Origin: Bacteroidales bacterium
GTDB lineage: Bacteria > Bacteroidota > Bacteroidia > Bacteroidales > F082
Length of the DNA stretch: 64,000 bases
Reading direction: 5' to 3'
Assembly (NCBI GenBank): GCA_017427985.1
Contig: JAFRRS010000022.1
Location: 1 to 64,000, forward strand
The position numbers and the translations under genes are program-made. Shown piece by piece: positions 43,684-52,991 of the stretch (its first letter is position 1; each line of letters starts with the position of its first letter). The notes under the pieces are model-generated. The model searched no databases, was not told where the DNA came from, and saw only the letters and a list, made by a program, of their open reading frames with translations.

Positions 43684-44217
43684 ATGAAATCAATAATCGT
43701 TTACGGCAGCGAATATGGCGCGACGAAGCGCTATGCTGAGCATCTTTCGGAGATGACAGGCATTGAATGTGTGAATTATAAAGACGCGAAAGACGTTGAA
43801 AAATATAATAAAGTCGTCTATTTGGGCGCTTTGTATGCCGGCGGTGTCACTGGAATAAAGAAAACTGTCGCAAAGATGGCTGATAATCAAGTATTGATAG
43901 TGGCCACTGTCGGCCTGGCTGACCCAACCGATGCCGAGAACGTCCAAAACATTAGGAACTCTTTGAAAAATCAGATTCCTGCAGCATTTTATAATGAAAA
44001 CAAAATCTTCCATCTTCGCGGTGCCATCGACTATAGCAAATTGGGTTTAAAACACAAACTGATGATGTCGCTGCTGCATTCGAAAGTCTCGAAGCTGCCT
44101 GAATCGGAGCAAAACGCCGAGACCAGAGCGATGCTTGAAACATACGGAAAGATTGTCGATTTTGTTGATTTTAATTCATTAGAAGCTATAAAAAATGTAA
44201 TTTTGTCGAATAATTGA
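43684..44217 (+). CDS. flavodoxin-domain protein
   Basis: 177 residues. The phosphate-binding loop is GSEYGATKRYAEHL, close to the S/T-x-T-G-N-T of flavodoxins but with Y and A as in HemG/menaquinone-dependent protoporphyrinogen oxidase-like flavodoxins. LGALYAGGVTG and VATVGLADPTD form the FMN-contacting loops. The C-terminal ~60 residues are helical and form no second domain. It is likely a cytoplasmic FMN electron carrier; its partner is not identified. It begins an operon with four small cytoplasmic or membrane enzymes. Confidence 0.85.
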   Translation: MKSIIVYGSEYGATKRYAEHLSEMTGIECVNYKDAKDVEKYNKVVYLGALYAGGVTGIKKTVAKMADNQVLIVATVGLADPTDAENVQNIRNSLKNQIPAAFYNENKIFHLRGAIDYSKLGLKHKLMMSLLHSKVSKLPESEQNAETRAMLETYGKIVDFVDFNSLEAIKNVILSNN

Positions 44218-44230
44218 TTTAAATAATTCT

Positions 44231-44506
44231 ATGGAACAAGAAACGAAATTTTGTCAGAGCTGCGGAATGCCACTGAATGATGAGAATCGCGGCACTAATG
44301 ACGACGGAAGCAAAAATGAAGATTACTGCATGTATTGCTATCAGAATGGCAAGTTTACCAATGACTGCACAATGGACGAGATGATTGAATTCTGTGCGCA
44401 GTTTGTTGACGAGGTGAACAAAAACATGCCGAAGCCGATGACCAAGGAGGAATACAAGGACATGATGCGGCAGTATTTCCCGATGCTTAAACGCTGGAAA
44501 AAATAA
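44231..44506 (+). CDS. putative zinc-ribbon domain protein (Zn_ribbon_2 type)
   Basis: 91 residues. Cysteine pairs CQSCG (~8-12) and YCMYCYQNGKF (~36-40) form a zinc ribbon, with the typical spacing of the PF12674-type proteins, and TNDCTMDEMIEFC follows. The helical C-terminus contains PMTKEEYKDMMRQYFP. The function of this family is unknown. The TAA overlaps the next ATG by one base, so it is coupled to the CDP-alcohol transferase gene. Confidence 0.85.
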   Translation: MEQETKFCQSCGMPLNDENRGTNDDGSKNEDYCMYCYQNGKFTNDCTMDEMIEFCAQFVDEVNKNMPKPMTKEEYKDMMRQYFPMLKRWKK

Positions 44507-45003
44507 TGCAGGCCAACATCATCACAGGCATACGTATCCTGTGCGGCATCGCCCTCTTGTTTTGCCCTGCGTTTTCAGCGGCATTCTATGCGCTTTACAT
44601 CACCGCAGGGCTTTCCGATATAGCTGACGGTTGGGTTGCAAGGAAAACAAACACTGCCAGCGAGTTTGGTGCTAAGTTGGATACTGTAGCAGATGTTGTT
44701 TTTGTCGTGGTATGTTTGGTTAAACTGCTCCCAGTCATGGATATTCCGCTTTGGCTTTATGTTTGGATTGGAGTCATCGCGGTCATTAAGGTAATAAATA
44801 TCGTCTCTGGTTTTGTTGTCCAAAAGCGGTTCGTGGCTGTCCATAGCGAGATGAATAAGGTTACGGGAGTGCTGCTGTTTTGTCTTCCGCTCACGTTATC
44901 TTTTATTGGTTTGAGATACAGTGCTATGGCGGTTTGCTCCATCGCCACTTTTGCAGCGGTTCAGGAAGGACACTTCATCAGAATAAAAAAAATTATAGAA
45001 TAA
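44506..45003 (+). CDS. CDP-alcohol phosphatidyltransferase family protein
   Basis: 165 residues with five or six membrane helices. The family signature is complete: DGWVARKTNTASEFGAKLDT with a following VAD, fitting D-G-x2-A-R-x8-G-x3-D-x3-D, whose Asp residues hold Mg2+ and perform the transfer. It moves a phosphatidyl group from CDP-diacylglycerol to an alcohol at the inner membrane. It is shorter than typical PgsA or Pss enzymes, so the acceptor is uncertain. Confidence 0.9.
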   Translation: MQANIITGIRILCGIALLFCPAFSAAFYALYITAGLSDIADGWVARKTNTASEFGAKLDTVADVVFVVVCLVKLLPVMDIPLWLYVWIGVIAVIKVINIVSGFVVQKRFVAVHSEMNKVTGVLLFCLPLTLSFIGLRYSAMAVCSIATFAAVQEGHFIRIKKIIE

Positions 45004-45005
45004 AT

Positions 45006-45530
45006 ATGCAAACTGAAAGAATAATACTTCGTCCGTGGCTGGAAAGCGACGCCGAGGCTCTTTTCAAATACGCTTCAGATCCTGATGTCGGACCTCGCGC
45101 AGGATGGCCACCGCATCGATCGGTGGAGGAGAGCCGCGAAGTGATAAAAAACTTCTTCAGCAATGACGATACATGGGCAATTGAGTTAAAAGAGACCTCG
45201 GAGATTATCGGATGTGTCGGAATTCTACGAGCTTCGGTGTCAAACTTGAAAATTGCAGAAAACGAGTGCGAAGTCGGCTACTGGATTGCAAAACCTTATT
45301 GGGGAAAGGGCATCTGCACCGAGGCTTTGCGCCTTGTCATAGATTACTGCTTCAATGTGAAAAATTTCAATACACTTTGGGGTGATTATTTCCCTGAAAA
45401 TCCAGCATCCGGCAAGGTGATGGAGAAATGCGGATTTAAAGATACAGGCATTGAAACCGTTTGTCCAAATCTCGTAGTCGGCGCCGACAGGCCAGTAAAA
45501 GTGATGAAACTTGATAGAATGAAAAATTAA
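45006..45530 (+). CDS. GNAT-family N-acetyltransferase (RimJ-like)
   Basis: 174 residues from the ATG at 45006. RIILRPWLESDAEALFKYASD is the standard N-terminus of RimJ/Acetyltransf_3 proteins. The acetyl-CoA loop is GYWIAKPYWGKGICTEAL, where WGKGICTEA corresponds to the Q/R-x-x-G-x-G/A motif. NPASGKVMEKCGF closes the domain. It acetylates a protein or small-molecule amine in the cytoplasm. It shares TAATG with the next gene. Confidence 0.9.
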   Translation: MQTERIILRPWLESDAEALFKYASDPDVGPRAGWPPHRSVEESREVIKNFFSNDDTWAIELKETSEIIGCVGILRASVSNLKIAENECEVGYWIAKPYWGKGICTEALRLVIDYCFNVKNFNTLWGDYFPENPASGKVMEKCGFKDTGIETVCPNLVVGADRPVKVMKLDRMKN

Positions 45531-46561
45531 TGAATCCTATTGCTATACGTCTTCTTAATCAGCAACTTGCAGCGCCGCAGTTTAGTGACCCTGCCGAGGT
45601 GATTGGCCTTTTGGGTGCCATGCAGGCGCAGGAGTACCGTCTGATGCGGTGGGCGGTGGAGATGCGCACCAAGAAGCCGTCGGCAAAGGCTTTCAAAAAG
45701 GCATTTGATAGCGGCGAGATTGTCAGGCTTCATTTGATGAGAGGTACGTGGCAGTTGGTCGTAAAAGAAGATTACTGGTGGATGCTCGACCTCTGCGCAC
45801 CGAAGGCCATAGCCGTCACCAAAGGCTGGATGCACAGCAACAAAATCGACATTCACGATGAGGAATACCTGAAAATTAGGAAGATTCTGGCGCAGACCGC
45901 CGCCGACAAAAGAAGCGTGACGAAAGAGGATTTCGTGCAGGCATTGGCTGAAAAAGACATCACGATGGACGACCACCGCCTTTCGTATCACATCCGAATG
46001 GGCGAGTTCACAGGAACGCTGTGTAGTGGCGACTTACAGCCGATGAAGGCGACATATGCGCTTGCCGAGAGCAAAGTCGGACCTCGTAAGACTATCTACC
46101 GCGACGAGGCTTTGATGCGCCTCGCAAAGAAGTATTTTCAAAGCCGTCAGCCTGCTACGTTGGAGGATTTCGTGTGGTGGTCGGGACTCGGTATCAACGA
46201 CTGCCGAAAAGGCATCGAATTATTGGGCGATTACCTGCATCTCGAAAAATGGAAACGTCGCGAATTCTATCTCACCGACGACTGCCGTACCCGCGGTTTC
46301 CGCAAAGGCCAATATCTGCTGATTCCGCCTTACGACGAATATCTTATTGGATACAAGAGACGCGACCTTGTGCTTTCGCCGGAATTAAAGCATAAAGCGC
46401 ACAACAACAGCGGCATCTTCCAGCCGATTATCGCGAAAGACGGCGTCATTTGCGGCAACTGGAAGCCGTTTTCCGACAAAATGGAAATCGATTTCTTCCT
46501 TGGTGAGCATGACGAGGAAGAGGTATGGAAAGCCTGGCGGGATTATATCATATTTAAATAA
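45530..46561 (+). CDS. AlkZ/YcaQ-like winged-helix DNA-binding protein
   Basis: 343 residues of the HTH_42 (PF06224) type. The text GAMQAQEYRLMRWAVEMR carries the Q-x-Q pair (Q32, Q34) used by AlkZ-type DNA glycosylases. Winged-helix parts follow (IVRLHLMRGTWQLVVKEDY; YRDEALMRLAKKYFQSRQPATLEDFVWWSGLG), then the C-terminal domain (LIPPYDEYLIGYKRR). The family removes interstrand crosslinks or bulky alkyl adducts, or protects against self-made genotoxins. It is the last gene of the operon. Confidence 0.85.
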   Translation: MNPIAIRLLNQQLAAPQFSDPAEVIGLLGAMQAQEYRLMRWAVEMRTKKPSAKAFKKAFDSGEIVRLHLMRGTWQLVVKEDYWWMLDLCAPKAIAVTKGWMHSNKIDIHDEEYLKIRKILAQTAADKRSVTKEDFVQALAEKDITMDDHRLSYHIRMGEFTGTLCSGDLQPMKATYALAESKVGPRKTIYRDEALMRLAKKYFQSRQPATLEDFVWWSGLGINDCRKGIELLGDYLHLEKWKRREFYLTDDCRTRGFRKGQYLLIPPYDEYLIGYKRRDLVLSPELKHKAHNNSGIFQPIIAKDGVICGNWKPFSDKMEIDFFLGEHDEEEVWKAWRDYIIFK

Positions 46562-46579
46562 TGGTTTGAAAAAAATAAC

Positions 46580-46587
46580 TATCTTTG
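46580..46587 (+). promoter_or_regulatory. -7 element of the broken acyltransferase gene
   Basis: TATCTTTG, 25 bases before the ATG at 46613. Confidence 0.5.
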
Positions 46588-46612
46588 TTCCCGAATTAGT
46601 AACAATCGGGTC

Positions 46613-47708
46613 ATGAGTAGCTTTTTTAGTGTTGATGTTGACGGCAAGAGAGTCTTCGGACTGGATTTTTTGAGGGCTTTCGCTATTTTTTGTGTGCTGC
46701 ACGGACATGCCGGGGCTTTTCTTGACGACACATCATTGGAGTTTCTGACAAAAATCCCCATTCCTCACGGCGTCGATATATTTTTCATAATGAGTGGCTT
46801 TCTTATAGGAAAATCGTTCATTTCTTATCTTGAGAAAAACGACAACAGGCTTGGAAGCGCCAAGGTTTTGAATTTTTATGCAAGAACAGCTTTGCGAATC
46901 TTGCCGAATTACTTTTTTATTCTTCTCGCAAACTACTTTTTGGTGCGCCTGCATGTCATTCAGGGTAATACCGAAGCCTTTCCAGTGTGGCGTTTCGTTA
47001 CTTTCACGCAGAATCTTATCACTCCGTTTTGGGAATTCTATTGGGAGTCGTGGTCGTTGCCGGTGCAGTGGTGGTTTTACATCTTTTTCCCACTTTTTCT
47101 GATGTTTTTTTGTTTGGTTTCAAAACCGAAAAGATTTATTCCATGGCTCTGTGTTTTCTTTGTGCTTTTTTCAATAATCTATCGCTTTTCCGTTGCCGAA
47201 ATGGTGAATGGTGCCTTTATGTGGGATGTGTGGATAAGGAAAACGGTGGCTTCGCGTATCGACAACATCTACATAGGGGTTCTTGCCGTTTGGACGATGC
47301 ATTATTTTAGAAATCAATGGGATAGGCATGCGGTCAAATGTCTGGTTATTGGCATCGTGCTGTTCTTTGTTTCAAGACTGATACCTCATAAAATCGGCTC
47401 ATTCTATTACGATTTGTGTATCTGACTCTTTCGGCGGTCGCCATAGCTCTTTGGCTGCCTTTCATTACGAGATACAAGACATATAAACAGCAGTCGGAGG
47501 TTTTGTCTCGCGCATTAGCATACTGTCGTATTCAATGTTTTTGACCAATTTGCTGGCTGTCGAGATTCTTGTTTGCCAGTTTCCTGATTTTGTCAAAAAC
47601 CATGGAATCATAGCATATTTCGTGTTCTGGCCGATTGTTTTCGCGGCCTCGTATCTTTTGCATATCCTGGTTGAAAAACCATTCATGCAGATCAGGAAAC
47701 ACCTTTAA
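46613..47708 (+). pseudogene. acyltransferase family 3 gene with two frameshifts
   Basis: ATG 46613 opens an acyltransferase-3 protein (VFGLDFLRAFAIFCVLHGHAG, with the catalytic His). The frame stops at 47423-47425 after 270 residues. The protein continues in the next frame (FVYLTLSAVAIALWLPFITR, stop at 47542-47544) and again in the third (SILSYSMFLTNLLAVEILV ... LLHILVEKPFMQI, stop 47706-47708). Each switch equals the loss of one base, and both lie beside runs of T. It is either a decaying gene or two assembly errors. If repaired, it would be about 365 residues, normal for the family. Confidence 0.8.
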
Positions 47709-47711
47709 GCT

Positions 47712-48167
47712 CTAATGTTTCGCTATTGCCAAAGCACGTCTCTTCGACTCTTCGAGGACCTCTTTCGCCTGCGCGTTGAGCCATTTTTCGTCATCCGTCT
47801 CCGGCTCTATGACCACGCCGTGCGGCTTGGAGTGATGATTTTCATCGAGATATGAGAACGTGGCGAAGCCGTCGGCGGCAATCTTCTCTGGCTCGCGGCT
47901 GCGGTACATCTTGGTGTAGACCGTCAGTGTGGAGCGGCCCGCGGCGATGACCTTGCTTTCGTAAGTGACGATGTCGCCCGCAAAAATCGGGAACTTGAAG
48001 TCGATGCCGTGAAGCACCAAAAGCACCGTGTCTTTGGTGTCAACATATTGAGCTACAGCGAAATACGAGCTTTCCAAGAAATATTCCGAGCAGCGGCCTG
48101 CAAAGAAAGTCTGATGATGGTTCAGGTCGGCGAGTTTTATCAAACGTTGTGAGTAGGTTGCTTTCAT
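47712..48167 (-). CDS. hotdog-fold acyl-CoA thioesterase
   Basis: 151 residues. The family text LNHHQTFFAGRCSEYFLESS and FKFPIFAGDIVTYESKVIAAGRSTLTV is that of the YciA/BACH-type cytosolic acyl-CoA hydrolases (active-site Asn/His in NHHQT and the Gly-rich helix). It hydrolyses acyl-CoA to free acid and CoA. It stands alone, convergent with the broken acyltransferase gene (3 bases between the ends). Confidence 0.88.
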   Translation of the reverse strand: MKATYSQRLIKLADLNHHQTFFAGRCSEYFLESSYFAVAQYVDTKDTVLLVLHGIDFKFPIFAGDIVTYESKVIAAGRSTLTVYTKMYRSREPEKIAADGFATFSYLDENHHSKPHGVVIEPETDDEKWLNAQAKEVLEESKRRALAIAKH

Positions 48168-48225
48168 TTTTTTTAAATTTGACGCAAAATTACGAATAAT
48201 TATTACTTTTTTGAAAAAAAATCAT

Positions 48226-48233
48226 TATTTTTG
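48226..48233 (+). promoter_or_regulatory. -7 element of the T9SS adhesin gene
   Basis: TATTTTTG, 51 bases before the ATG at 48284. Confidence 0.5.
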
Positions 48234-48283
48234 CAGACAATTTCATCTAAACAAAATCATTTATAAATTAAAAAATTAAAGTT

Positions 48284-49780
48284 ATGAAAAAAAATCTTAT
48301 TAAAACACTGGTGATGGCGATGGCATTTAGCTTGATTGACGTGCTTGCTTTCGCCCAATGCGTGATTCCTATTGCCGTAGGGCAGTCGTATGTGGAGGAC
48401 TTTGAATCTGGTCAGATGGAGTGCTGGACGGTGGAGACTACCGGAGCAGGCACATGGGCTGTGATGACAGGCACAGCGTCGAATGTGGCGGCATTCCAAA
48501 ACGCATCTGCTGGCGACGAGGCGCGACTCATCTCGCCGACTTTCGACATGTCGGGCGTAGGCAGCGCCACATTCAGCTTCTCGTATGCCATGATGGCTCT
48601 TTACAACAATGACGTGCTGACGGCAAGCTACCGCACCTCGCCGACAGACACATGGCACGAACTCGGTACATATAGCATCAACGACTGGTCGAATATCTTT
48701 GAAGAATCGTTCACTCTGCCTGATATTTCGTCTACTTATCAGGTGTCGTTCTTGGGACATTCCAATGGCGGGTATTATATCTTTATAGATAATGTGGAGA
48801 TAACAGGTGAAGGCGGTTGTGCGCGTCCGGTGAGTCTTCAGGCGACTGAATTGTCGGCGTTTTCGGCACTTCTCGGATGGTCGACAACAGGCAGCGAGGA
48901 AAGCTGGGTGGTCGAGTTGAACGGTGTTGAGAAGACCGTTGAGACACAGCCTTATCTTATGGAGAACCTGGAACCGCAGACCGATTACACTTTCCGTGTG
49001 AAGGCCAACTGTGGCGGAGGATTGTCGTCCGACTGGTCGCTTCCATTCACGTTCAAGACCTTGTGCGATGTCATTGTAGTGACCGATGACGAGCCGTATT
49101 TCGATGACTTTGAGGCTTCCGACGAATTCCTGTGCTGGCAGGATGAAATCACCTCCGGCGACTACGGCTGGGCAATCGACCCTGGGTATCTGATACTTAA
49201 CAACACCGCCAATTTCTTCTGGATGGGAGAGGAAGCTATCTTGATTTCGGCACAACTCGACATCACGAATGTGACCAATCCGACGCTCGAATTTAAACAC
49301 AAACAGCCCGTGATGGAAGGCGCTGTCGATTTTCTCTATGTGGCGTATCGCACCTCGCCAACCGATTCGTGGCATATTATTGGCAGCTACGAATATCCTT
49401 GCAATGACTGGGAAACGGTGACTTTGGCTTTGCCTAATGCATCGGCGACTTATCAGATCGGATTCGACGGCTTGTCTAACAATGCCGATGGCGTTTATAT
49501 TGATGATGTTTGGGTTGGCAACAACGTTGATGCTGTCGCGGAAGAACCTGCGATGGCGGTTTCGGTTAACCCTAATCCTACAACTGGAAAAATCATCGTT
49601 AACACCAACATCTCAAATGGAAACGTGGATGTTTTCAACATGGTGGGAAAACAAATCAAAACTGAAAATATCGTTGACGGTCACGCTGAAATTTCTCTTG
49701 AAGAATTTGCAAATGGCGTTTATTTCGTGAAGATTTCGGATGAAAAAGGCGTGAAGACAGTAAAAGTTGTAAAGAAATAA
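48284..49780 (+). CDS. secreted protein with two anchor-J/cleaved-adhesin domains and T9SS domain
   Basis: 498 residues. A signal peptide (~1-24, VLAFAQ) is followed by the first choice-of-anchor-J domain (~30-170: YVEDFESGQMECWTVE ... ARLISPTFDMSG). An Fn3 domain (~178-255: LLGWSTTGSEESWVVELNG) and a second anchor-J domain (~260-405: YFDDFEASDEFLCWQDE ... AILISAQLDI) come next. A T9SS sorting domain ends it (VSVNPNPTTGKIIVNT ... VYFVKISDEKGVKTVKVVKK). This repeat plan is that of hemagglutinin/adhesin regions in gingipains, so a binding role outside the cell is likely. The GH89 gene follows 8 bases later. Confidence 0.88.
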   Translation: MKKNLIKTLVMAMAFSLIDVLAFAQCVIPIAVGQSYVEDFESGQMECWTVETTGAGTWAVMTGTASNVAAFQNASAGDEARLISPTFDMSGVGSATFSFSYAMMALYNNDVLTASYRTSPTDTWHELGTYSINDWSNIFEESFTLPDISSTYQVSFLGHSNGGYYIFIDNVEITGEGGCARPVSLQATELSAFSALLGWSTTGSEESWVVELNGVEKTVETQPYLMENLEPQTDYTFRVKANCGGGLSSDWSLPFTFKTLCDVIVVTDDEPYFDDFEASDEFLCWQDEITSGDYGWAIDPGYLILNNTANFFWMGEEAILISAQLDITNVTNPTLEFKHKQPVMEGAVDFLYVAYRTSPTDSWHIIGSYEYPCNDWETVTLALPNASATYQIGFDGLSNNADGVYIDDVWVGNNVDAVAEEPAMAVSVNPNPTTGKIIVNTNISNGNVDVFNMVGKQIKTENIVDGHAEISLEEFANGVYFVKISDEKGVKTVKVVKK

Positions 49781-49788
49781 CTTAAAAA

Positions 49789-52029
49789 ATGAAGAAACGG
49801 GAGCATATTGGCAAAAAGCTGTTTTTTGCAGGTCTATTATGTGTTTTGTTGGCCGGTTGTAATAATAACAAAGACACCGATTCAGAGGCTGTCGCGATGC
49901 GCGGACTGGTGGAACGCGTTGTGCCTCAATATTCAAAACATATTGTGCTTGAACGACTTAACGACACTGTCGACTGCTTCGAGATTGAAACTGTCGGCAG
50001 CAACCTCGTGATTCGTGGCAACAACGCAAACAGCATGGCGGTGGGGCTGAACCATTATCTGAAATATTATTGCAAGGCACAGTATTCGTGGTTTGAGACA
50101 GAAAAACTCGAGATTCCGGTGAAGATGCCTCAGGTCACGAAAAAAGTGCGCCTGAACGCCCGCGTGCCAGAGCGTTTCTTCTTGAATTACTGCACTTTCG
50201 GCTACACCATGCCGTGGTGGGGCTGGTCGCAGTGGGAGCATTTCATCGACTGGATGGCGCTCAACGGCATCAATCTGCCACTCGCCATCACCGGACAGGA
50301 GTCCGTTTGGTACGAGGTGTGGCGCGAGCTCGGCTTGACCGACGAGGAGATTCGCAGCTATTTCACGGGTCCTGCTCACCTGCCGTGGCACCGCATGCAG
50401 AACATCGACCGCTGGGGCGGACCGCTGCCGATGGTGTGGCTCGAGAACCAGAAAGCACTTCAGAAACAGATTGTGGAACGTGAACGCGAACTCAACATGA
50501 AGCCGGTGTTGCCAGGTTTTGCGGGTCATGTGCCACCATGCATCACACGTCTCTATCCTGACGCTCCGCTGGCGTCACTCGGCGACTGGGCAGGTTTCGA
50601 CAGCACATGCTGGTGCAAGTTCCTCGACCCTCTCGACCCGCTTTACACCGACATTCAGAAGAAATTCATAGCAAAACAGACCGAGTTTTACGGCACCGAC
50701 CATATCTATGGCATCGACATCTTCAACGAACTCATTCCGCCGAGTTGGGAGCCGGAATACCTCGCGCGCGTCAGCCGTCAGGTTTATGAGTCGCTTGAAG
50801 CCGCCGACCCGGAGGCGAGATGGCTCGAGATGGCTTGGCTCTTCTGGAACGAACGCCAATATTGGGAAGTCGACAACCGCATCGAGGCGTACATCACTTC
50901 AATGCCGAAAGACAGGCACATCATGCTCGATTATTATTGCGAGAGACAGCCAGTGTGGGAGCGCACCAACGCCTACTACGGCGTGCCTTATATCTGGTGC
51001 TACCTCGGCAATTTCGGCGGAAACTCAATGCTCGCGGGTAATCTCAACATCGTCAACGAGAGGATTGAGCATGCTTTTGAGGCAGGCGGCGACAACTTCA
51101 TCGGCATCGGCTCTACACTCGAGGGCTTCGACTGCAACCCGTTCATGTATGAATATGTGTTTGAGAAGGCTTGGGACAACCCGCTTATCAACGACATAAA
51201 AGCCTGGGTTGAGTGTCTCGCCGACCAGCGTGCAGGAAAAGAGGACGCGCACATCCGCGAGGCGTGGCGGCTTCTTGCCGACAGCGTTTACAACAAGGTG
51301 TCGTCGCCAGGTCAGACAGTGCGCATCAACCAGCGCCCGACGACTGGAAACATCAAGGATTACAGGCAGTATTACATTGCACCGACGTATAAATACAAAA
51401 ACATCGTGCTATTGGATGTCTTGGATAATCTTCTGGCATCAGATTGTGACACTCGCACCCGCCATTTCGATATTGTGAATGTCACGAGACAGCTTTTGGG
51501 CAACTATTTCAGCGATTTGTACATCGATTATGTAAATGCTTACAAAGACAACGACTTTGAAAAGATGCAGAGGCTTGAAAAGACTATGGTTTCGATTCTC
51601 GACGACACCGATGCTATCTTGGCTTCCGAGGGTGCTTTCCTTGTCGGGAAATGGATAAGGGACGCGAGAGCAATTGGAAACACGGAGGAGGAGAAGGATT
51701 ATTTTGAGAGCAACGCGCGCAATATCATCACCACTTGGGGCGAGGAGGACGCTTTGCTGAACGAGTACGCGAGCCGTGCCTGGGCTGGACTCACCGCGAC
51801 ATATTATGCCTACCGTTGGAAGGAGTTCTTCAAAGATATGGATTCCGCAATTGCCCAAGGCGTTGATTTTGATGAGGTAGCATACCACAATCGCATCTGC
51901 AAATATGAAGGGCAGTGGTGGCGCGAACGTCTCGGCACCTTCAGCGCCGAGCCCACCAACAACGGCATAGCCCTTGCATTCGAGATAGCGCAGAAATACA
52001 GGGAGGAATTGGAGAAGAGGTACAGATAA
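49789..52029 (+). CDS. GH89 alpha-N-acetylglucosaminidase lipoprotein
   Basis: 746 residues with lipobox LLAGC (Cys23). The N-terminal small domain (~35-120) precedes the TIM barrel with the family hallmark text YCTFGYTMPWWGWSQWEHFI, then DWMALNGINLPLAITGQESV. The catalytic pair fits E314 in DIFNELIPP and E445 in GSTLEGFDCN, close to the positions 316 and 446 in human NAGLU. It removes terminal alpha-linked GlcNAc, as found in heparan sulfate and in gastric mucin. The helical C-terminal domain is complete (to ~746). It forms an operon with the adhesin-like gene upstream, so a host-glycan role is plausible. Confidence 0.94.
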   Translation: MKKREHIGKKLFFAGLLCVLLAGCNNNKDTDSEAVAMRGLVERVVPQYSKHIVLERLNDTVDCFEIETVGSNLVIRGNNANSMAVGLNHYLKYYCKAQYSWFETEKLEIPVKMPQVTKKVRLNARVPERFFLNYCTFGYTMPWWGWSQWEHFIDWMALNGINLPLAITGQESVWYEVWRELGLTDEEIRSYFTGPAHLPWHRMQNIDRWGGPLPMVWLENQKALQKQIVERERELNMKPVLPGFAGHVPPCITRLYPDAPLASLGDWAGFDSTCWCKFLDPLDPLYTDIQKKFIAKQTEFYGTDHIYGIDIFNELIPPSWEPEYLARVSRQVYESLEAADPEARWLEMAWLFWNERQYWEVDNRIEAYITSMPKDRHIMLDYYCERQPVWERTNAYYGVPYIWCYLGNFGGNSMLAGNLNIVNERIEHAFEAGGDNFIGIGSTLEGFDCNPFMYEYVFEKAWDNPLINDIKAWVECLADQRAGKEDAHIREAWRLLADSVYNKVSSPGQTVRINQRPTTGNIKDYRQYYIAPTYKYKNIVLLDVLDNLLASDCDTRTRHFDIVNVTRQLLGNYFSDLYIDYVNAYKDNDFEKMQRLEKTMVSILDDTDAILASEGAFLVGKWIRDARAIGNTEEEKDYFESNARNIITTWGEEDALLNEYASRAWAGLTATYYAYRWKEFFKDMDSAIAQGVDFDEVAYHNRICKYEGQWWRERLGTFSAEPTNNGIALAFEIAQKYREELEKRYR

Positions 52030-52129
52030 AAAACCACAAAAAGTTTATCTCAATCCTAAAACCGTTTCTGCTTGCAAGAAACATCCCATAAAACACAGAA
52101 ACATCGTAATGACCTGTTCGCCTAACTTG

Positions 52130-52191
52130 TTAATCCTGTCTAATCAATTCTATTACAGCACTTTCTTTGTCATTATCCTGTTAATCCTGTC
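52130..52191. repeat. TTAATCCTGTC direct repeats, one inside the SDR gene end
   Basis: TTAATCCTGTC occurs at 52130-52140 and 52181-52191. The second copy, with a half-unit before it, encodes DRINR near the C-terminus of the SDR protein. The 123 bases between genes show no other feature. Confidence 0.6.
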
Positions 52192-52989
52192 CCACCATCT
52201 TGTCGGGAGCACGCTGTGCAGGAAAACTATCATCTTTCCGCCACGTCCGATGCAGTAGCGGGTGCGAGGTCTGCGGCGGTTCACCGCCTTGCAGATGGCT
52301 TTTGTGACCACAGCAGGCTTCGAAAACATGTTTGAAGTGTAAGCTTTGTGCATGTTGTTGGCTTCATTGAGAGCTTTTTCCTCGTATGCGGTGCCTCGTG
52401 ACGACTTCTCGAGGTTGTCTGCGGCGATTATTCCCCAGTTCGTCTTGATGGCGCTCGGCTCAATCACCACCACATCGATGCCGAACGGCTTGGTCTCCAT
52501 CCTTAGCGCGTCGCTGAAGGTCTCGACAGCGTATTTCGACACGTTGTACCAGCCTCCGAAATAGACTGTGGCTCGTCCTGCTATTGAAGCTATGTTGATG
52601 ATGCGCCCTGAATGCTGTTCACGCATCGTCGGAAGCACCAGCTGGCACATTCTTGCCATTCCGAACACGTTGACTTCAAGCTGTTTGCGGGCTTCTTCCA
52701 TCGTCACGTTCTCGATGGCGCCGAAGTAGCCGTAGCCGGCGTTGTTAATCAAGACGTCAATGCGACCTTCAGCGTCAAGCACTGATTTCACGCATACTTG
52801 CATCGAGTTGTCGTTTGTCACATCTAAGCTGAGCGGCACGATGCCGAATTCCTTTAGCGGCTCCATCATCTCCACTCTTCTTGCTGCAGCATAAACTTTA
52901 TGTCCTTGCTTGGCCAGCGCGATTGCCGAATCGAAGCCTATTCCCGAGCTTCCTCCAGTGATGAGGATTATTTTTGAGTTGTTTTTCAT
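52153..52989 (-). CDS. short-chain dehydrogenase/reductase
   Basis: 278 residues. Classical SDR: cofactor loop TGGSSGIG (11-18), NNAG at ~86-89, catalytic Ser in NIASIAG, Tyr/Lys in YNVSKYAVE. The Arg after the second strand (AAARRVE) favours NADP(H). It fits the YbbO-like subgroup. The C-terminal extension (~250-278, WWDRINRIMTKKVL) is basic and ends in residues encoded by a DNA repeat, so its last ~12 residues are probably a recent addition. Two small genes lie just upstream in the same direction. Confidence 0.88.
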   Translation of the reverse strand: MKNNSKIILITGGSSGIGFDSAIALAKQGHKVYAAARRVEMMEPLKEFGIVPLSLDVTNDNSMQVCVKSVLDAEGRIDVLINNAGYGYFGAIENVTMEEARKQLEVNVFGMARMCQLVLPTMREQHSGRIINIASIAGRATVYFGGWYNVSKYAVETFSDALRMETKPFGIDVVVIEPSAIKTNWGIIAADNLEKSSRGTAYEEKALNEANNMHKAYTSNMFSKPAVVTKAICKAVNRRRPRTRYCIGRGGKMIVFLHSVLPTRWWDRINRIMTKKVL

Positions 52990-52991
52990 AA

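Noticed and set aside
47405-47545. Programmed ribosomal frameshifting in the acyltransferase gene
   Set aside because: Two successive shifts in the same direction without slippery heptamers or downstream structure are better explained by deletion or sequencing error.
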